From Ypsolopha sequella (lineage: Eukaryota > Arthropoda > Insecta > Lepidoptera > Ypsolophidae): a stretch of DNA of 64,000 bases. Of this stretch, positions 12,044 through 24,737 are shown in pieces (position 1 is the first letter of the stretch; every line of letters starts with the position of its first letter). Location: assembly GCA_934047225.1 (NCBI GenBank), contig OW203984.1, forward strand, positions 3,729,201 to 3,793,200, written 5' to 3'. Under the pieces are notes generated by a model. The model worked only from the letters and a program-made list of their open reading frames with translations. It was not told the DNA's origin and did no database searches. The position numbers were made by a program, and so were the translations under genes.

Positions 12044-12603
12044 AGTAGAGCCACTGAGTGATGGCACTTATGACAGCTGCATTTAGTGATGAGGTACATT
12101 TCAAATTTCGGTTAAAAATAAAAATCAAGTGTGAGTTTACTCAACATTAGACACGTCATTCAACATTCTACATAATGATACAAAAGGAAAATGTGCCAAA
12201 ACCAGTGGCGTAGCTATCGGAGGGCTATGCGGTGTAGTGCCCCGGGGCCCCCAAGAGATGTTTAAATATCTAAATCGAAAAAAGTATTTTCCTATCATTT
12301 ATTTTCGTTTAGTTTAACTTCGTCATTGTTTTGTTTTTAATTAAATATTATTGCGTAACTTGGCGACCTCAAACACGACCTATAAAAAATGAGAAACTTA
12401 AAAAAAAAAAAAAAAACTTTTTTCTATACGAATTCTATTGCACAATAAAGCAATATTCAAATCGAAAAATAATAACCGAAACAAGTAGTACATCACTATC
12501 AACAATGAAGTTTTACATTTTTTAATTCACACTTGCTTATAAATAATTACGATACTTTGTAGGCATTTAAACGTCATAGGCGCCATCACTCAGTGGCTCT
12601 ACT
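12044..12603. mobile_element. TTAA-flanked MITE (piggyBac-like target)
   Basis: TIRs begin AGTAGAGCCACTGAGTGATG and end with its inverse, CATCACTCAGTGGCTCTACT. TTAA lies immediately outside each end (12040-12043 and 12604-12607). The TTAA target is characteristic of piggyBac and some Kolobok elements. The 560 bp interior has no transposase; it holds a run of adenines and a CAGTGGCGTAGC phrase near 12204. Confidence 0.8.
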
Positions 12604-12642
12604 TTAATTGAAGTTGATACAAATGAGAATTACGTGGTAGAG

Positions 12643-12816
12643 CCCCTGGTCCCGTAGCATAGTGTGTAATCACGCACGACTCCACTAGTTGAATCACAAG
12701 TGCAAGGAGCGTGACATACTGTTTAATTGCAAAAACATTGTTTCACGCTCTCCTCGCACTTGTGATTCAACTAAGTGGCGTCGCGCGCGATTAAAAACTG
12801 TGCTACGAGTGCTGGA
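12643..12816. repeat. long near-perfect hairpin element
   Basis: Left arm 12643-12714 pairs with right arm 12742-12816; for example GTTGAATCACAAGTGC pairs with GCACTTGTGATTCAAC. The loop is about 27 bases. The element would form a stem of about 70 bp. No coding potential. Confidence 0.7.
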
Positions 12817-13338
12817 CTAGTTGTATCTATACAGTAATTCTTAGTATAGGTAGTAAGGGAGCAAACAAATTTTGTATTTTCGAATTTCACCTGAGAAGTC
12901 ATTAAACATTGTTCCTGATCACTAACAGAGTCTCCAATATGAGTTCGGGCGATTACTTAAAATTTCACCTTGTATAACAATAATCTACTTTTTTTCCTAT
13001 TCATATAAATGAAGTTAGTTATTGATTTGTAATACAATAAAAAAGGCTACCATTTTAACTTTTATCATACTATTACATCTATTTTATTAATACTTTTACG
13101 CCGAAGCCACCTTGAATGTTATTCGTAAATCCTCTATAAACTTGCAACCCAAACATTATCTTTATGGAATCCCCATACAATACAGCAGATTCTGACGGCT
13201 TTATTTAAGTGTTGTCACAACTTAAATTTTTCCACAGTATTTTTGAGCTTCTGTTTCGAACTAAGAAAACTTAGTTTTAACAGCACTAAAACTAAAATTA
13301 AAGCCTTCAGAATCAGCTTTATTGTATCACTAATTTAA
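12817..13338. other. gene-free sequence
   Basis: No gene, RNA or bounded element is supported here. Confidence 0.5.
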
Positions 13339-13760
13339 GGCGCTCTTATCCCAGAAGAGTGACTCTCTGTCTTTTTCTTTACGTGTAAGGAGTAAAGAAA
13401 ATAACCACACTTTTGTACTCTTTCGTTGTTTTTATCGGTTTTTAAATTGTTTAAAAATAAGGGATATGTTTATTAAAACCCACATACGTGGTCGACCTAT
13501 TAAATTTAAAGAGCAATATTAACAGATATGTTTCGTTAATAAAAGAGTGGAATTATGGAAATGGCATGATTTGAAAGGTCTTATTACATGCTGTGTTCGT
13601 GAATTATTTCTATCAAGCAAAGTTTATCTGATCGTGTAACACATGCGTGGAAGACCTAGGTAAAGGTTCGAACTATATAGCGTATTTTTTTTTGAAGTTT
13701 TAGACGATATTTGAAAGTTCTATTTGACTTTGAAATTACTGATTTTGGGATAAGAGCGCC
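13339..13760. mobile_element. TTAA-flanked MITE, GGCG family copy 1
   Basis: TIRs GGCGCTCTTATCCCA (13339-13353) and TGGGATAAGAGCGCC (13746-13760) are perfect inverses and are bordered by TTAA at 13335-13338 and 13761-13764. The 422 bp interior is non-coding. Elements with the same TTAA+GGCG end structure lie at 22324-22789 and 58775-59260. Confidence 0.8.
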
Positions 13761-15512
13761 TTAATATCACATTTTATCTGTGTTTTCCTTGGATAAAAAA
13801 TATCCTATGCCTATGTCAAAACTTATTCCTGTTTCAAAACGATTCAATGTTCGATTAAAAACTACATGACAACAAACAAGTTATAAAAATTTGTAACACT
13901 ACACATAAGTATTCTGATATCTGTAGTTAGTTAAGTATCATTTAGGCTTGTTCATTGGGACTGGTTGGTGAATTAAATAAGACAAAAACATGAAATTACT
14001 ATTTGGTTTATTTGGATTCTTCCTGACAGATGCTTTATAGGTTTATGGACATGTCGTCGTAAAAAGCCTATTTACAATCGTAGTACATTTAACATGATCA
14101 TTGACACAGTACTAAGGCGAAAGTTTTGTTACATTTTATGTCTATTTCTAGTTAGACTTAGGTTACATATGTACTTATTCGTAGATCTGAAGAAAGTTAT
14201 GGTAGGGCTACATTTTACCGATGCACATGTCTTATAGCCGCTATACATTCTCGCGAGACCCTCGTCACAAAGGGAACTAAGCTATTATGAGTGAAGTAGA
14301 TGAACTTTTTCCCCATCACAGCGAGAGTCTTGCGAGATAATGGTGCCGCCGAAAGTAGATGCCGAAATTGCCTTAGCAGACGTCTGCGTGTAAGGCGTAT
14401 GTTTCGGTCCTATGTAGTTTCAGATTAATTTCTGATAAAACAAATGATTTTAAAATTCATAGCTTCACGATTAAAAGGTTGTCTAATTATGAGGTGTTTA
14501 ACATTAAGATTCTGGTACACATAAAGTTTAAAAATAAAGTAACATGTGATATAGATGTCTCTACTTACGTTTCAGAAATCATAAGATGTTTCTAAATACT
14601 GTATTTTCTATTTTATTACTATTTTGTTTATTTTCGAAAATCTAACTACTTTTACGTCACTTTTGTCTTTCATTTTGTTGTTTTGTTTAACTTAGAGTTA
14701 GTAATATCATGAAATAATTTTAATAATACTGACTTTTACATAAATATGTGACACAACAAAATAATACTAAATTACAAAAATAAATAACGGTTTCCTAAAT
14801 ATGTATTTCAAGAACTATTATTTGTAAATTTGTATTTAAAAAAAAATGTGTAGTAAAATTATAACTTTCCGTAAACAAAAGTTTTAGGCCAGTGAGTTAA
14901 TTAATATTTAACTAGTAACAATGAGATCTCACAAATAATTGACTAAATCTTAATTTACTTTGACGCTAAAAAACTTTAGCTGGGCTCAAGGCTTAAAGCT
15001 TTTAAGCGTTATTGAAAATTCACAATCAAACTTCTACAAAACCTTCCTATTTAATGCCTTTGGCATATTCAAAAGTTCATCTTTCTTAGTAAGGAAATAT
15101 TATAATGGCGTTTACTATTTACTTACGCAGAAATATAAAGAGACTTCTAAGATATAACTTATCTTTATATACACGATCTAACATCTTATTGTCAGTTCTG
15201 AACTTTATAGATTCAAGACAAAATAAAATCTTTAAAAATATAAAACATTTGCCCGCTATACCCTATACATACACTGAAATTATTTACATTCAATTTTTAT
15301 ATTAACATTTACACATTTTCAATTAATAAAACATTTAATATATACTCAATCTACACAAATACCTAAAATGTACCTTCTATACACATCAAAAGCATATGTC
15401 ACATCTAACTGTATTGTCTTACCAATTTATAACATTTCAAAATTGAGAATACATAAAACTTCATCTTGTGCGATTTTTACGCCCTCTTAAACCCTACGTA
15501 TCTCACCGACCC
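13761..15512. other. gene-free sequence downstream of the receptor gene
   Basis: Sequence 3' of the receptor stop codon, so part of it must be that gene's 3' untranslated region; I could not assign a polyadenylation site. It contains an imperfect hairpin: TCTCGCGAGACCCTCG at 14249-14264 against CGAGAGTCTTGCGAGA at 14322-14337. Nothing else is supported. Confidence 0.5.
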
Positions 15513-17602
15513 CTATGTGATATGAAAGTCACCCCTTAATAACCTAGTGAAGGTCTTCTTAAACTGCTGATTTGCTAACGCGTAACAAAATGGATTAATA
15601 GGACTATTCGCGTAGCAAAGAAAGTAGGAAAACATGTATAAATGTTTGTTGATACAAGGAGGGTCTGTACAGAACCCTTCGACTAGCGCTAATATGTGAT
15701 ATGGAGTCCAACATACCACGAATGCACCTAAAATAAAAGATATGGTTCTGAAAGCTTTTCTCGCTCTATTTTCAGACTTTGACTTCTGCCGGCCGATGCT
15801 CGGGAAGAGACCGTCGCGTTTGGAACGCTTCACTTTTAACTTCTTTCCTATATTTTTTACAAACTCTTTCTTCGAATCACCGCGGCATGACCCAGTTACG
15901 GCTGTGGTCGAGACATCGCTGTTTTCAACGGCTGGGCTTATCACGGGTTTTAATTTTAATGGAGAGGACTTAGTCTCATTTGCTTTTGACGCCTGAGGCT
16001 CATTATTATTGGAAGACGTAGATACCAGCGTGATTATTGGCTTGGGACGCTCGCCCACCGTCAGACTTACCTCCGTGTTTACCTTCATCGGGGGTGGGGG
16101 TGAAAATGTACTTTTGGGTTGCACAACCTTGGCCTCAGCCGTTGCTCGTATTAGAGCAGCTTGCAGCAATGAATTTGTGCTTGTTGGATTCGTAGCTGAG
16201 TTCAAAGTTGGCGGTGATGGTGGTTCAGTTGCTGTTGGAAACGTTACGGATGACGGGGGACTCTCAAACGTGGGCGAAGGAACAATCACAGAGCTTTCAT
16301 CCATATACCTCAAGTCTGCGCCATCCATGCTGACGAGGACATCGTATGTACTTCCGTCACCCCTGACGAGACGCAATGTTCTGGCTCGTGAGGATTCTGA
16401 CTGTGATGGTGGGCTCTCTGATACTGGCGGGCTACACCTAAACTCTGATGGTGGCGGAATGATTCTTTGGGCAATAGTTGTTGAGACTTCTCTTTGTTCG
16501 GACGGTGTGCCGATTCCAGATGAAACGGGTGATGTTATATTGGCATGAGATACAGGCACAATCGACTGTGAACGGTCAACATTTTCAGGGTTATCACTGT
16601 CAAGAAGACTCTTCTCCGATATCTGTGAGAGGGAGGTTTTCTTGTCAGGTTCCGGTTTGACAATTGAAGCTGGTTTCATGTCAGGTGGTTTAATGAGCAT
16701 TCCACCGTTCAAACGCATGTTATTGAGGAGTTGAAGAGCACCTGTTTGCATTACCAGGTTAGCTACAGATGGGCGTTTCTTAATATTCGTTTGAGTTTGG
16801 CTTTCTTCATCTGAATCGAATGCGGGGCTGCTGGACCTTTCTGCTTCTACCTGATCTTCTTTCTTATCTCCATCTGATTCGTTAGTTGTCGATGTTCCAG
16901 TAACAGTAGCACTGCTTTTATGAGCAGATGATTTCTGACTTGAATTAGAATCGGTTGATCCACCTAGATTGAGTAACGGCGCCGCTAAAGATCCCTTTGA
17001 GGTGGAATCTTTTCGAATGTTCTCAGATACTTTAACTTGATCTTCATTTGAAATAGTCGCTTTAGTAAGACCTGAAACACCAGCCGCCCTTCCTGCCATT
17101 CCAGACATGACTCCTGCACTGAGAGCGACCATCGACTGCATCTTTCTCTGTTTAGCTTCACTCTTCTTCTGCATGTCGTACGCTGTTTTGAAAATCCCCG
17201 CATAAAGAACGATCAGCACAAAAAGTGTTGTCCAATAGTAGCCGATAATCAAAGCCGTATTGAAAATTGGGTCCTTTAAAAATTGAACAGCACATTCGCC
17301 TTCCTGCAGATCTCTGAAGCCTACAAAATGTTCCCACCCAAAAATTGTTGTAAAGAAGAGTAGAGCTGGCACTATCCACGTCACAGTAACCATCCATATT
17401 ACTCGGTTCTTTGTTCTCCAAGCTCTATACCTAGCTGCTATTTTTACGCTACAGAATCTGTCGACGGTTATTAGAAGCACAGTGTATTGTGAGACTAAGC
17501 ACACAGTGTAGTCGACGGATAGCCATAGGTCACATAATAGCGGTCCTAAATGCCAGTACCCTTTCAGAACGTAGTCCGTGTAGAATGGCATGGAGAGAGT
17601 AC
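15513..17602 (-). CDS. mAChR-B: B-type muscarinic acetylcholine receptor, last coding exon
   Basis: This exon encodes TM3 to the C-terminus of a class A GPCR: 695 residues, stop at 15513. TM3 holds the ligand-binding aspartate (LWLSVDYTVCLVSQY) and a DRF motif in place of DRY. TM4 and TM5 follow (WIVPALLFFTTIFGW; NTALIIGYYWTTLFVLIVLY), then an intracellular loop 3 of about 470 residues rich in Ser, Pro and Thr. TM6 contains CWTPYH and TM7 contains NSPINPFCY. The sequence around DRFCSVKIAARYRAW and QKKSEAKQRKMQSMVALSAG matches my knowledge of insect B-type receptors. These couple to Gi/o and are insensitive to classical muscarinic antagonists. His replaces Asn at position 6.52, which fits B-type pharmacology. 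The acceptor is CCACAG just above 17602; the exon starts in phase 1 and completes a Gly codon with the upstream exon. Confidence 0.93.
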
Positions 17603-19494
17603 CTGTGGACAATGGTAAAGCATTGTTTCAGAACTAAAATAAATTTCACCGTACAGCTACCGCGTCAATAAATTTATTTTTATTTTTCTCTTTTGTTCAA
17701 AGGCAGGTAATCAAATTGATTAAATATTAAAAAGACACCTTAAAATTGTAAAGTTATTGATGATTTTCACACTCCTTGATGCCGCTTCGTTGGGCTTTAC
17801 CTCGGCGAAAATATTACAGTAAATACTTGCAACGTTCCGCATTTCGATATTAAAAAACTCTACCCATAGATTTTGAGACCGTTCAGCCGGAATGGCGGAA
17901 CTGTTAGGAAAGCAATTGAAAATCGACCGAGTTTGGAAAAGCAATAAATATTTTCATATTTTCAGAGAATTATGAAACTCAGAAAATTTCTTTATGTCTA
18001 CCATCGGCGAACGAAAACTAGTTCTTCACTATTTGGGCTTCATCACGACTAGCAGTTTTTCCAAGTATTAGATGCAAACCTATGAAATGTCCGTTTTGTA
18101 TGGAGAATTTGAAGAAAACTCAATTTTTGGTACTAATATTTTTGCATTTTTTTAGGAATGACAAATCAATTTTTTTTTTACTTGTTTTGTGTATGAATGA
18201 GACAACATAAAGCTAACAGAAACATTTGTTTTTGAAAAGTGTCACCCGAAAAAAAATATATCGAATCTTATCATGGAAATGGATGGCATTTAGAACGAAC
18301 TGTTTGTGAAGATTTAATTTTAGTTATCAAACTGAATATAAAAACAAAATTGAATGCGTAGATGTAAAACCTTAAAATCAACTTTCAAACAAAAAAGAAA
18401 TATTGGAAATAGCTATCGAATTACGGGAATGATGAACTCACAAATCTGTTAGAAACTTTCAACAATTTCATAGGTAAGGCACCGAATAGGTATTGTCTTT
18501 GCCACATTTCATTCCCTTAAGCGTCTCCAAAAATTTCTCCCCTTTGAAACTAAAGTTACTCTCGCACAATCTCTACTTTTGCCGATCATCAACTACGCTG
18601 ATGTCTGTTTGCTAGATGCCAGTCAGGAGCTGGTTGGTAAACTTGAACGTTTACAAAATCTGGGAATCAGGTTTATCTATGGACTATCACGTGAACACTA
18701 AAAATGGCTTCCCATTAAACAGCGCCAGTATGTTTATATCCTCTGTTGCCTTTTCAACATTTTCAAGAGTCTCACTTCTCCGATCGTTATGAGTATATCT
18801 TCTTTAGAGACAAGCAAGTCAGGTCTCACACAATCTCACTTTTATAAACATCTTCTCATAACACCGGGGCGTACAGAAACTCTTTCACTGTTAAGTCCAT
18901 CAAACTGTGGAACTCGCTTCAGGGATAGCTCCTCCATTGGTGTATTCAAAAGGAAAATAAAAGCGGACTATCTTCGACAACCTGTCTTGTAGTTATATGT
19001 ATTCATCATTATGTATTTATTTACTGAATATAAATTTTTATATTTATTTATACTGTGTTTTTATTTATATTATTATATTTTTAACTATAAGGTATCTACT
19101 ATTAATTTAATATTGTTTTTGTACAAGTATCATCGTGCACAATATGAATATCTTTTTATATCAAATATCACTATAACACTTGGTTTGCTGGAAGAAATCA
19201 CATTATTGAGATAAACACGCCATTGTTCATAACTTTCATTATGTAATTTAGAATTAAGTTTTCTGTGTGCAATAAGAATAAATAAATATTAAAATAAATA
19301 AATATTTATTCTTAATTTAAGTTTTTTTGATTTCTATTGTACAATTTTTAATATTTTTTTTAAAATGTATGTTTTGTGTAACTATGGTCTTTAAAATTAA
19401 ACGATTTATTATTATTATTATAAAGAAGAGTAAGCCAAGCTACAATGTCGCTTTTGCGGCCAAAACCTCAATATTTTAGTCAAAAAATGCTTAC
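17603..19494 (-). other. receptor intron (between TM2 and TM3 exons)
   Basis: 1,892 bp intron with donor TTG/GTAAGC at 19495/19494 and acceptor CCACAG/GT at 17603/17602. About half of it is a plus-strand LINE 3' remnant (18480-19425). The rest holds no recognised feature. Confidence 0.85.
18480..19425 (+). pseudogene. CR1/Jockey-like LINE, 3' end remnant
   Basis: Translating across frame breaks gives the C-terminal part of a LINE reverse transcriptase ORF: LLLPIINYADVCLLDAS and QELVGKLERLQNLGIRFIYG early, and CGTRFRDSSSIGVFKRKIK shortly before the stop near 18990. A stop interrupts the frame near 18700. The 3' untranslated part ends in TTATTATTATTATTATA near 19425, 70 bases from the receptor exon. 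The same 3' tail is present in reverse at 24378-24475. It is a dead, 5'-truncated copy inserted antisense to the receptor. Confidence 0.75.
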
Positions 19495-19678
19495 CAATTA
19501 ACAGGTCTGTGGCAGCTAGTGAAGCGATGAAGTAATTGCTTGGTTGTCGGATGGTGCGGTCCACGAGGAAAGCTAGCAGCACCAGTACGTTACCGCTGAC
19601 TGTCAGGAGGATCACCAGAACTAAGAGAGTCGCGAAGATCACCGCCAGCCACAGCGGGAATGGTGGGAGCACTGGTTG
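19495..19678 (-). CDS. mAChR-B: B-type muscarinic acetylcholine receptor, TM1-TM2 exon
   Basis: 184 bp exon encoding [13 protein letters not shown]1 ([18 protein letters not shown] then [12 protein letters not shown]) and TM2 up to ATDLLI plus the first base of a Gly codon. The conserved N1.50 (SGNVLVL) and D2.50 (LAATDLLI) are present. The acceptor is TTGTCTCCAG just above 19678; the donor is TTG/GTAAGC. The phase joins in frame with the exon at 15513-17602, giving ATDLLI-G-TLSMPFY, the usual TM2-TM3 junction. It starts in phase 0, matching the end of the exon at 34722-34869. Confidence 0.92.
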
Positions 19679-19947
19679 CTGGAGACAAAAACATTGATAA
19701 ATGTTCTGGTTCAAAGTTCAAGTTCGAAGTATGTTTATTTGTCGGACCAAGGTATAATTCGATGATATAATATGAACAAGCTACAGCTCAGCTCTTCCTT
19801 GTAAGGCCTACATGGTATCATGATAAGGCGTACTGGTTCGTAAACAGAATTGAAGTTATGTAAGCTCGGCATGCGCTAGCCAAATAAGTTTCGCTCCCGG
19901 CCTTTAGGTCCCAGCGTGAGACTATAAGAGCACTTTGTGTATGAACT

Positions 19948-20316
19948 CCATCCAGCCATCCACCAGCCTAGTTCGTCCATTGCTGGACATAAGCCTTTCC
20001 AGGACTTTGCCACTCTCGGCGGTCATCCTGAAAGAATTGCCCATACTCACATACGCTGGGCAGGCGGGTTGGTGAGCACGGTGCCGGAACCCTCAAACCA
20101 GTGACGCCGCTGCCCGTCACTAGTCTGTTCAATATAAGGCCCGGCTATTAGGGATGGATATACGGCCATGCATCGGTCCCAGGCATGGTGGGCCTCCTGG
20201 GTTTTTGCCTGTGAGCTGTCCTCTTACTCTCCTCCGAATTACTTCGAGGGGTCTCCGAATAAGATGGTGGTACCTTCACAGTCGAGCCCGGCATCAACTC
20301 TACCACCAAAACTATG
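19948..20316 (+). mobile_element. SINE-like retroposon, copy 1
   Basis: 369 bp element flanked by an 11 bp direct repeat GTGTATGAACT (19937-19947 and 20317-20327). It begins at the same place as two other copies (32064 and 56089), near CATCCA..AGCCTAGTTCGTCC. No Pol III A/B boxes and no poly(A) tail are visible. It contains the phrase TGCTGGACATAAGCC, of a kind common in moth repeats. It may be a LINE-derived non-autonomous element. Confidence 0.75.
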
Positions 20317-21003
20317 GTGTATGAACTAACAAGACAAAATTTACAAGACTCTTACATACTTAAAAACTACAAGAGTGGTGTCGTTATCATAGCTTTTCTG
20401 GAAATTTCTTTAATGCTCTTAAATCTAAATCCCGCAGAAAATATGCATGTCGAGGTAAGGGCAAGATCTTTTTTAATTTGATTTAGAGTTCACAAAGAAC
20501 CTTTGCAGCTTTAAAGTTTTTCAAATTGTCATCGGGGTTGTTTTTGTTTAAAGTATTTCAACTTTTTTTCATCGTGTTACTACCACCTCCACTTTATTAG
20601 TTTTTTTTTGTGTAAAAGTATTTATTTTTATCTTTTGGCCATTGTATGTATATGTATAAAAAACAAATTGTACGGTTACATAACCGCACATTGTTTTGCT
20701 TGCTTTGCAGCCTACTTTATTTACTTAGCGACGATAATTAATTTTATATTTTACCGTCTTTAACGTAGTACGAAACTGACTGTCGACACCGACACACATA
20801 GAGAAAGAGACGCCAAACTGAACTCTGTTTATCTTAATATCAATATAGTACCTTAAGGCGATATGTAAAAGTTTTCGCGTCCCTGTTACTCCATATGCGA
20901 AAAAACCCTCAGTGCGAGAGAGACGGATTCGTGTAAAAGTAGCAAAAAGTCGGTTTTTTATTAATATAAAATGAACTAAAGTTGCTATCAAAATTTCGTT
21001 TAA

Positions 21004-21242
21004 CCAGCCCCCCTATTCTGTATCTTTAGTTGCCAACTGCACGAGGTGCCTATCATCAAAAACATAGCTAAAAACTGAAATTTCAAAATTGCCTTTAGTG
21101 GGTATTGAACTATTAACAATCTGTGTCATCACTTCAAGTGCCAAAATATCCTTAGGACATCGGAATTCGATAGTATGTCTATGTTTTTGATGATAGACAC
21201 CCTGTCCAGAAGGCAACTAGAGATACACAATAGGCCCGCTGG
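21004..21242. mobile_element. MITE with about 60 bp TIRs
   Basis: The left arm (21004-21068, with TAGTTGCC and TATCATCAAAAACATAG) is inverted at the right (CTATGTTTTTGATGATAG, then GGCAACTAGAGATACA, ending GCTGG at 21242). The interior is about 110 bp and non-coding. No clear target duplication. Confidence 0.75.
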
Positions 21243-22039
21243 TCCTAAATACCGTTAAAACCCATCTAATAAAATATAATTGCAGTCCATATGTCATTCT
21301 TAATTGTCAAACCAGGAGAATTGGTGTCGAAAAAGACCTCATTTCAATAAATATTTCTATCGAGCCGAATTTCTCCAATCGCGTTTCTATTTTAACAGAT
21401 CCTTAGAAAAAGATTCCAAAAATAATATACTATTTTATCAAAATAACACATTTCTTACTGAAGCACATATGCAAGTTCTTAAAGTGTCGATATTTTTTCC
21501 GTAGCGCCTTAACTGAGGTTTCTTAGTTCTTTTTCTCTTCGTGCTCCACAACTTCACAACTTCCTTCAAATGTACGGTGCCTAAACTACTGGCGCCTACA
21601 CAAATATTATTAAGAAAATTTGCCTTCACGTAGATGGGCATAATTTTTCGAGTGCAAAATGATGTCATGTTTTTCTATGATGAACTTGGCGAGTTACGGC
21701 CAAAGCAAGTGGGGTCTTGGTCTAACAATGCAGTGTGCACCAGGCTTATTTGGGGTATTCAGTGCTTGTATCTGCCAATTGGAGAGGCTCTTTTATGCAC
21801 CCTGAATTATTAATCTTACTTGTGAAATCATGAAATTGTAATTAAATTTGAACTGTGAATTTATTAACTGTCTGATGCAATAGGTATTGTAGCGACTACA
21901 GCGCCTTCTGTTCAGAATGAGCAAGTGAATTCACATAACGCCCTCATGGGTGTTCAGTATGTGCATTACAAGGTATATCAAGTAGTTGAAAAAATACAGT
22001 GTAGAGGTATGGTGGAAAATTTGTCGTTCCAGATACGAA

Positions 22040-22102
22040 CAGTCGGTCAGTAGCGCGCCCGTCATGTAATTAGGAGGTCACAGGTTCCAATCCTGGCCCA
22101 AA
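22040..22102 (+). repeat. tRNA-like sequence, probable SINE head
   Basis: A B-box-like CAGGTTCCAATCCTGG forms a plausible T-arm, with a D-arm-like TCAGTAGCGC upstream at about the right distance. The acceptor stem does not pair convincingly, so this is more likely a tRNA-derived repeat or pseudogene than a functional tRNA. Confidence 0.35.
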
Positions 22103-22323
22103 GAATTTTTTCAAAATATTTGTGCTTTTAAATTTGTTTCTAGTTTGTTATGCACTCTTATAATAATTGGATATTCAAAGCGAAAGATTTCGCAAATAAA
22201 AACATATAATTGTGTACAAGTACTTTATGTGTTCACTTCACTTTAAATAAAGCTGATGCTAATGAAATAGTGAAATGATAAAATAAACTAAGGGTATCGT
22301 CAACGACTAATATGATTATTTAA

Positions 22324-22789
22324 GGCGCTTACTATCGCCAAATGGGTACTTTCTAAAGCCTACTCCTCTTTTATGGCCAAACCAAAAATACTGAAAAAAT
22401 GTATTATGGATTATCAACTCTATGACAACATATGCAACATTATTCTTTTTCGTACCACTAAAATTTCTGCATGAAAAATTGTTTTAACTGAATGGTGTTT
22501 TTTGGCTTGAATTCTCTACTGCTCCTAAGCGGCTTTTTTGATTTAATACATTTATGCTTTGACAAATAGATAAACTCGATAGCTATAAACATAACATAGG
22601 ATTATTCAATCGAACAATCACGTCCATGTGAAAAGTATTATTTTCTCCTATTTTGCCCTATCAAGGACGCAACGAGCGTCGTAACAGCCACCACGCATTG
22701 TGCGCTGATATGAACGATATTTCAAAGTTATTTCCGTTGATATTCGTACAGACAAACATCGAGCTGCTAATTTGGCGATGGTAATCGCC
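22324..22789. mobile_element. TTAA-flanked MITE, GGCG family copy 2
   Basis: The ends GGCGCTTACTATCGCC and GGCGATGGTAATCGCC are imperfect inverses flanked by TTAA (22320-22323 and 22790-22793). The interior aligns with the element at 58775-59260, for example CGTCCATGTGAAA followed by TATTATTTTCTCCTATTTTG. Non-coding. Confidence 0.75.
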
Positions 22790-23218
22790 TTAAGACGATA
22801 CAGAAGGAAAGTTTACGTGTTACCGGCTAAACCCAATTTAAGGATAAACTATTTTGGCTCGAGACAAAGAAACTTGTAAGAACTTTTACAAAGGGTTCCC
22901 TCGCTCAGTGGAGCGTCGTTACGCTGAGCTCTTTATTGTTTTAGCACAAAATAAAGTATCACATTTTTAGTACCATCCAGATAGGTCACTTGTTACTTGT
23001 CATAGTTGATTTGGGGGACTATTCTGGCTATATTTCGCATAATACTTCGACAAATGAAATTTTTAATCTTAAAAAAAAAATATTTATGTTTACTGAAAAT
23101 CATAAAGTAGTAAAAATTATTCTGAAAAGTTTGAAAATTTTAGCATGGAGCCTGGCCTACTAACAATCCGCTTATTTTTTTTTTTCATTATGATTGCTTT
23201 GAATAATTGTTATATAAT

Positions 23219-23384
23219 TTTTTTTATTCAGTTTACATTATATATTTATATAAAAACACTAATTAAACATTTATAGTATATATTTAATTAATAATTGTAT
23301 CTAATTCCACTGACGCCAACTATAAATGTCGAAATATATCGAGTGTTTTTATTTAAATATATAATGTAAACTGAATAAAAAAAA
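23219..23384. repeat. hairpin element, 42 bp arms
   Basis: TTTATTCAGTTTACATTATA (left) pairs with TATAATGTAAACTGAATAAA (right). The middle carries ATTCCACTGACGCC, which also occurs in the short element inserted in the R2-like copy near 36490. That makes this a second copy of one family. Confidence 0.65.
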
Positions 23385-24377
23385 CAAATAAGTTATCTTT
23401 AATATTTAATGTTATATAAATTGATAGTTGACATAAAAACCAACAAAAAACATACTTTGATAAAAGCTCCAAAAGTGTCACGTTTGGAAGATATAAGCAA
23501 CCAAAGTTATACCGAGAGTATTGTAGTTGAAGCAAAGATTTCAAAAAAGTTTAGATGAGCCCTGGCACCTAAATCTAGTGCATTGTTTTTGAATGCGTGC
23601 GTTAACATAATGCCGACGCGCGCACACTTATGAGTGCGCAATCTGTTTACCTACGGTCAGCAAACTGATCAGACTACTAAAGATGTTAAAATGATTAACT
23701 TTAAGTGCACTTAAGGCGTCCGACTATCACTGTGTTCAGATGAGCACTGATTCCAAACGTGTGAGCGTCACACATTTAACGGTGGAAACATTTTGGTGCT
23801 GTCATAGTACGGTAAGGGCTTATCTTTACTTTTGAAATCTTTGACTTGAAGTGAAATTGCGTTCTCTGTTCTGTAACTTCGTGCGTGGTGCTGGTGGAGG
23901 CGCGCCACTCTCTACGAACGTTTTATTTCTTGTGCTACCAGTAAAACTTCGGTTGCTTTTATCTTCGAAACATGACACTTTGCGAGGTTTTGTCCAAGAA
24001 TATTTTTTCATTTGTTTTTTTTATTTGATACCAGCCATCGAATCACATAAGAATTAAATATGATCACAAGTTTAATAGAAAAAATGTGCCGGAAAATCAA
24101 TGATGGCCAAAACCTTATAAACCTTTTGGTTTAATTGGTAAAATATGCACACATCTCTTATTTTGTTTTTGCATGACTAAAAATTATCGGGCATAAATTT
24201 TGATGAACAAAAATAAGAATAAGTATAACTAACCGAATTATTTAAAATTTTAAATAAAATAATAAATGTACATGAACTAAATTATTTAAAATGCATTCCT
24301 AAATACCAAATTTCATTAAAATCGGTTAAGTGTTTTGTTTTTTAGAGGACGGACATATATACAATTTTGTTAGTATG

Positions 24378-24475
24378 GTAATAATAATAATAATAAATCA
24401 TTTAATTCAGTCAATTATAGACCATAGTTACACAAAACATACATTTTACAAATAATATTAAAAATTGTACAAAAG
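24378..24475 (-). repeat. LINE 3' tail, reverse copy of that at 19425
   Basis: Minus-strand match to the last about 95 bases of the LINE remnant at 18480-19425: the tail of TTA units, TAACTATGGTC, and ATGTATGTTTTGTGTAAC. Confidence 0.7.
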
Positions 24476-24737
24476 AAACCAAATAAAAAAAAAATACCTA
24501 TATGTTAAGAATAAAATATTAACTAACTGCAGTATTTTACAATTGGTGCATCCCATCTATCTCCTATCACCCTTAGAATGCTGTTGCTGTAAATGCATAC
24601 ATCCTTTTTTTCTCTTTTATGTTAGTGCTAGAGAGTCAAATTCTTAGGAAAATCTCGCTATCGTTTTTTTCATACTTCCTCTCACGCACCGTCTCGTCAC
24701 TTCAAATTAAAATGAATGTGGTAAAAAAACAAGACAT

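Noticed and set aside
16009..16548. 179-residue open frame antisense to the receptor exon
   Set aside because: It is a shadow of the low-complexity loop 3 coding sequence and has no domain.
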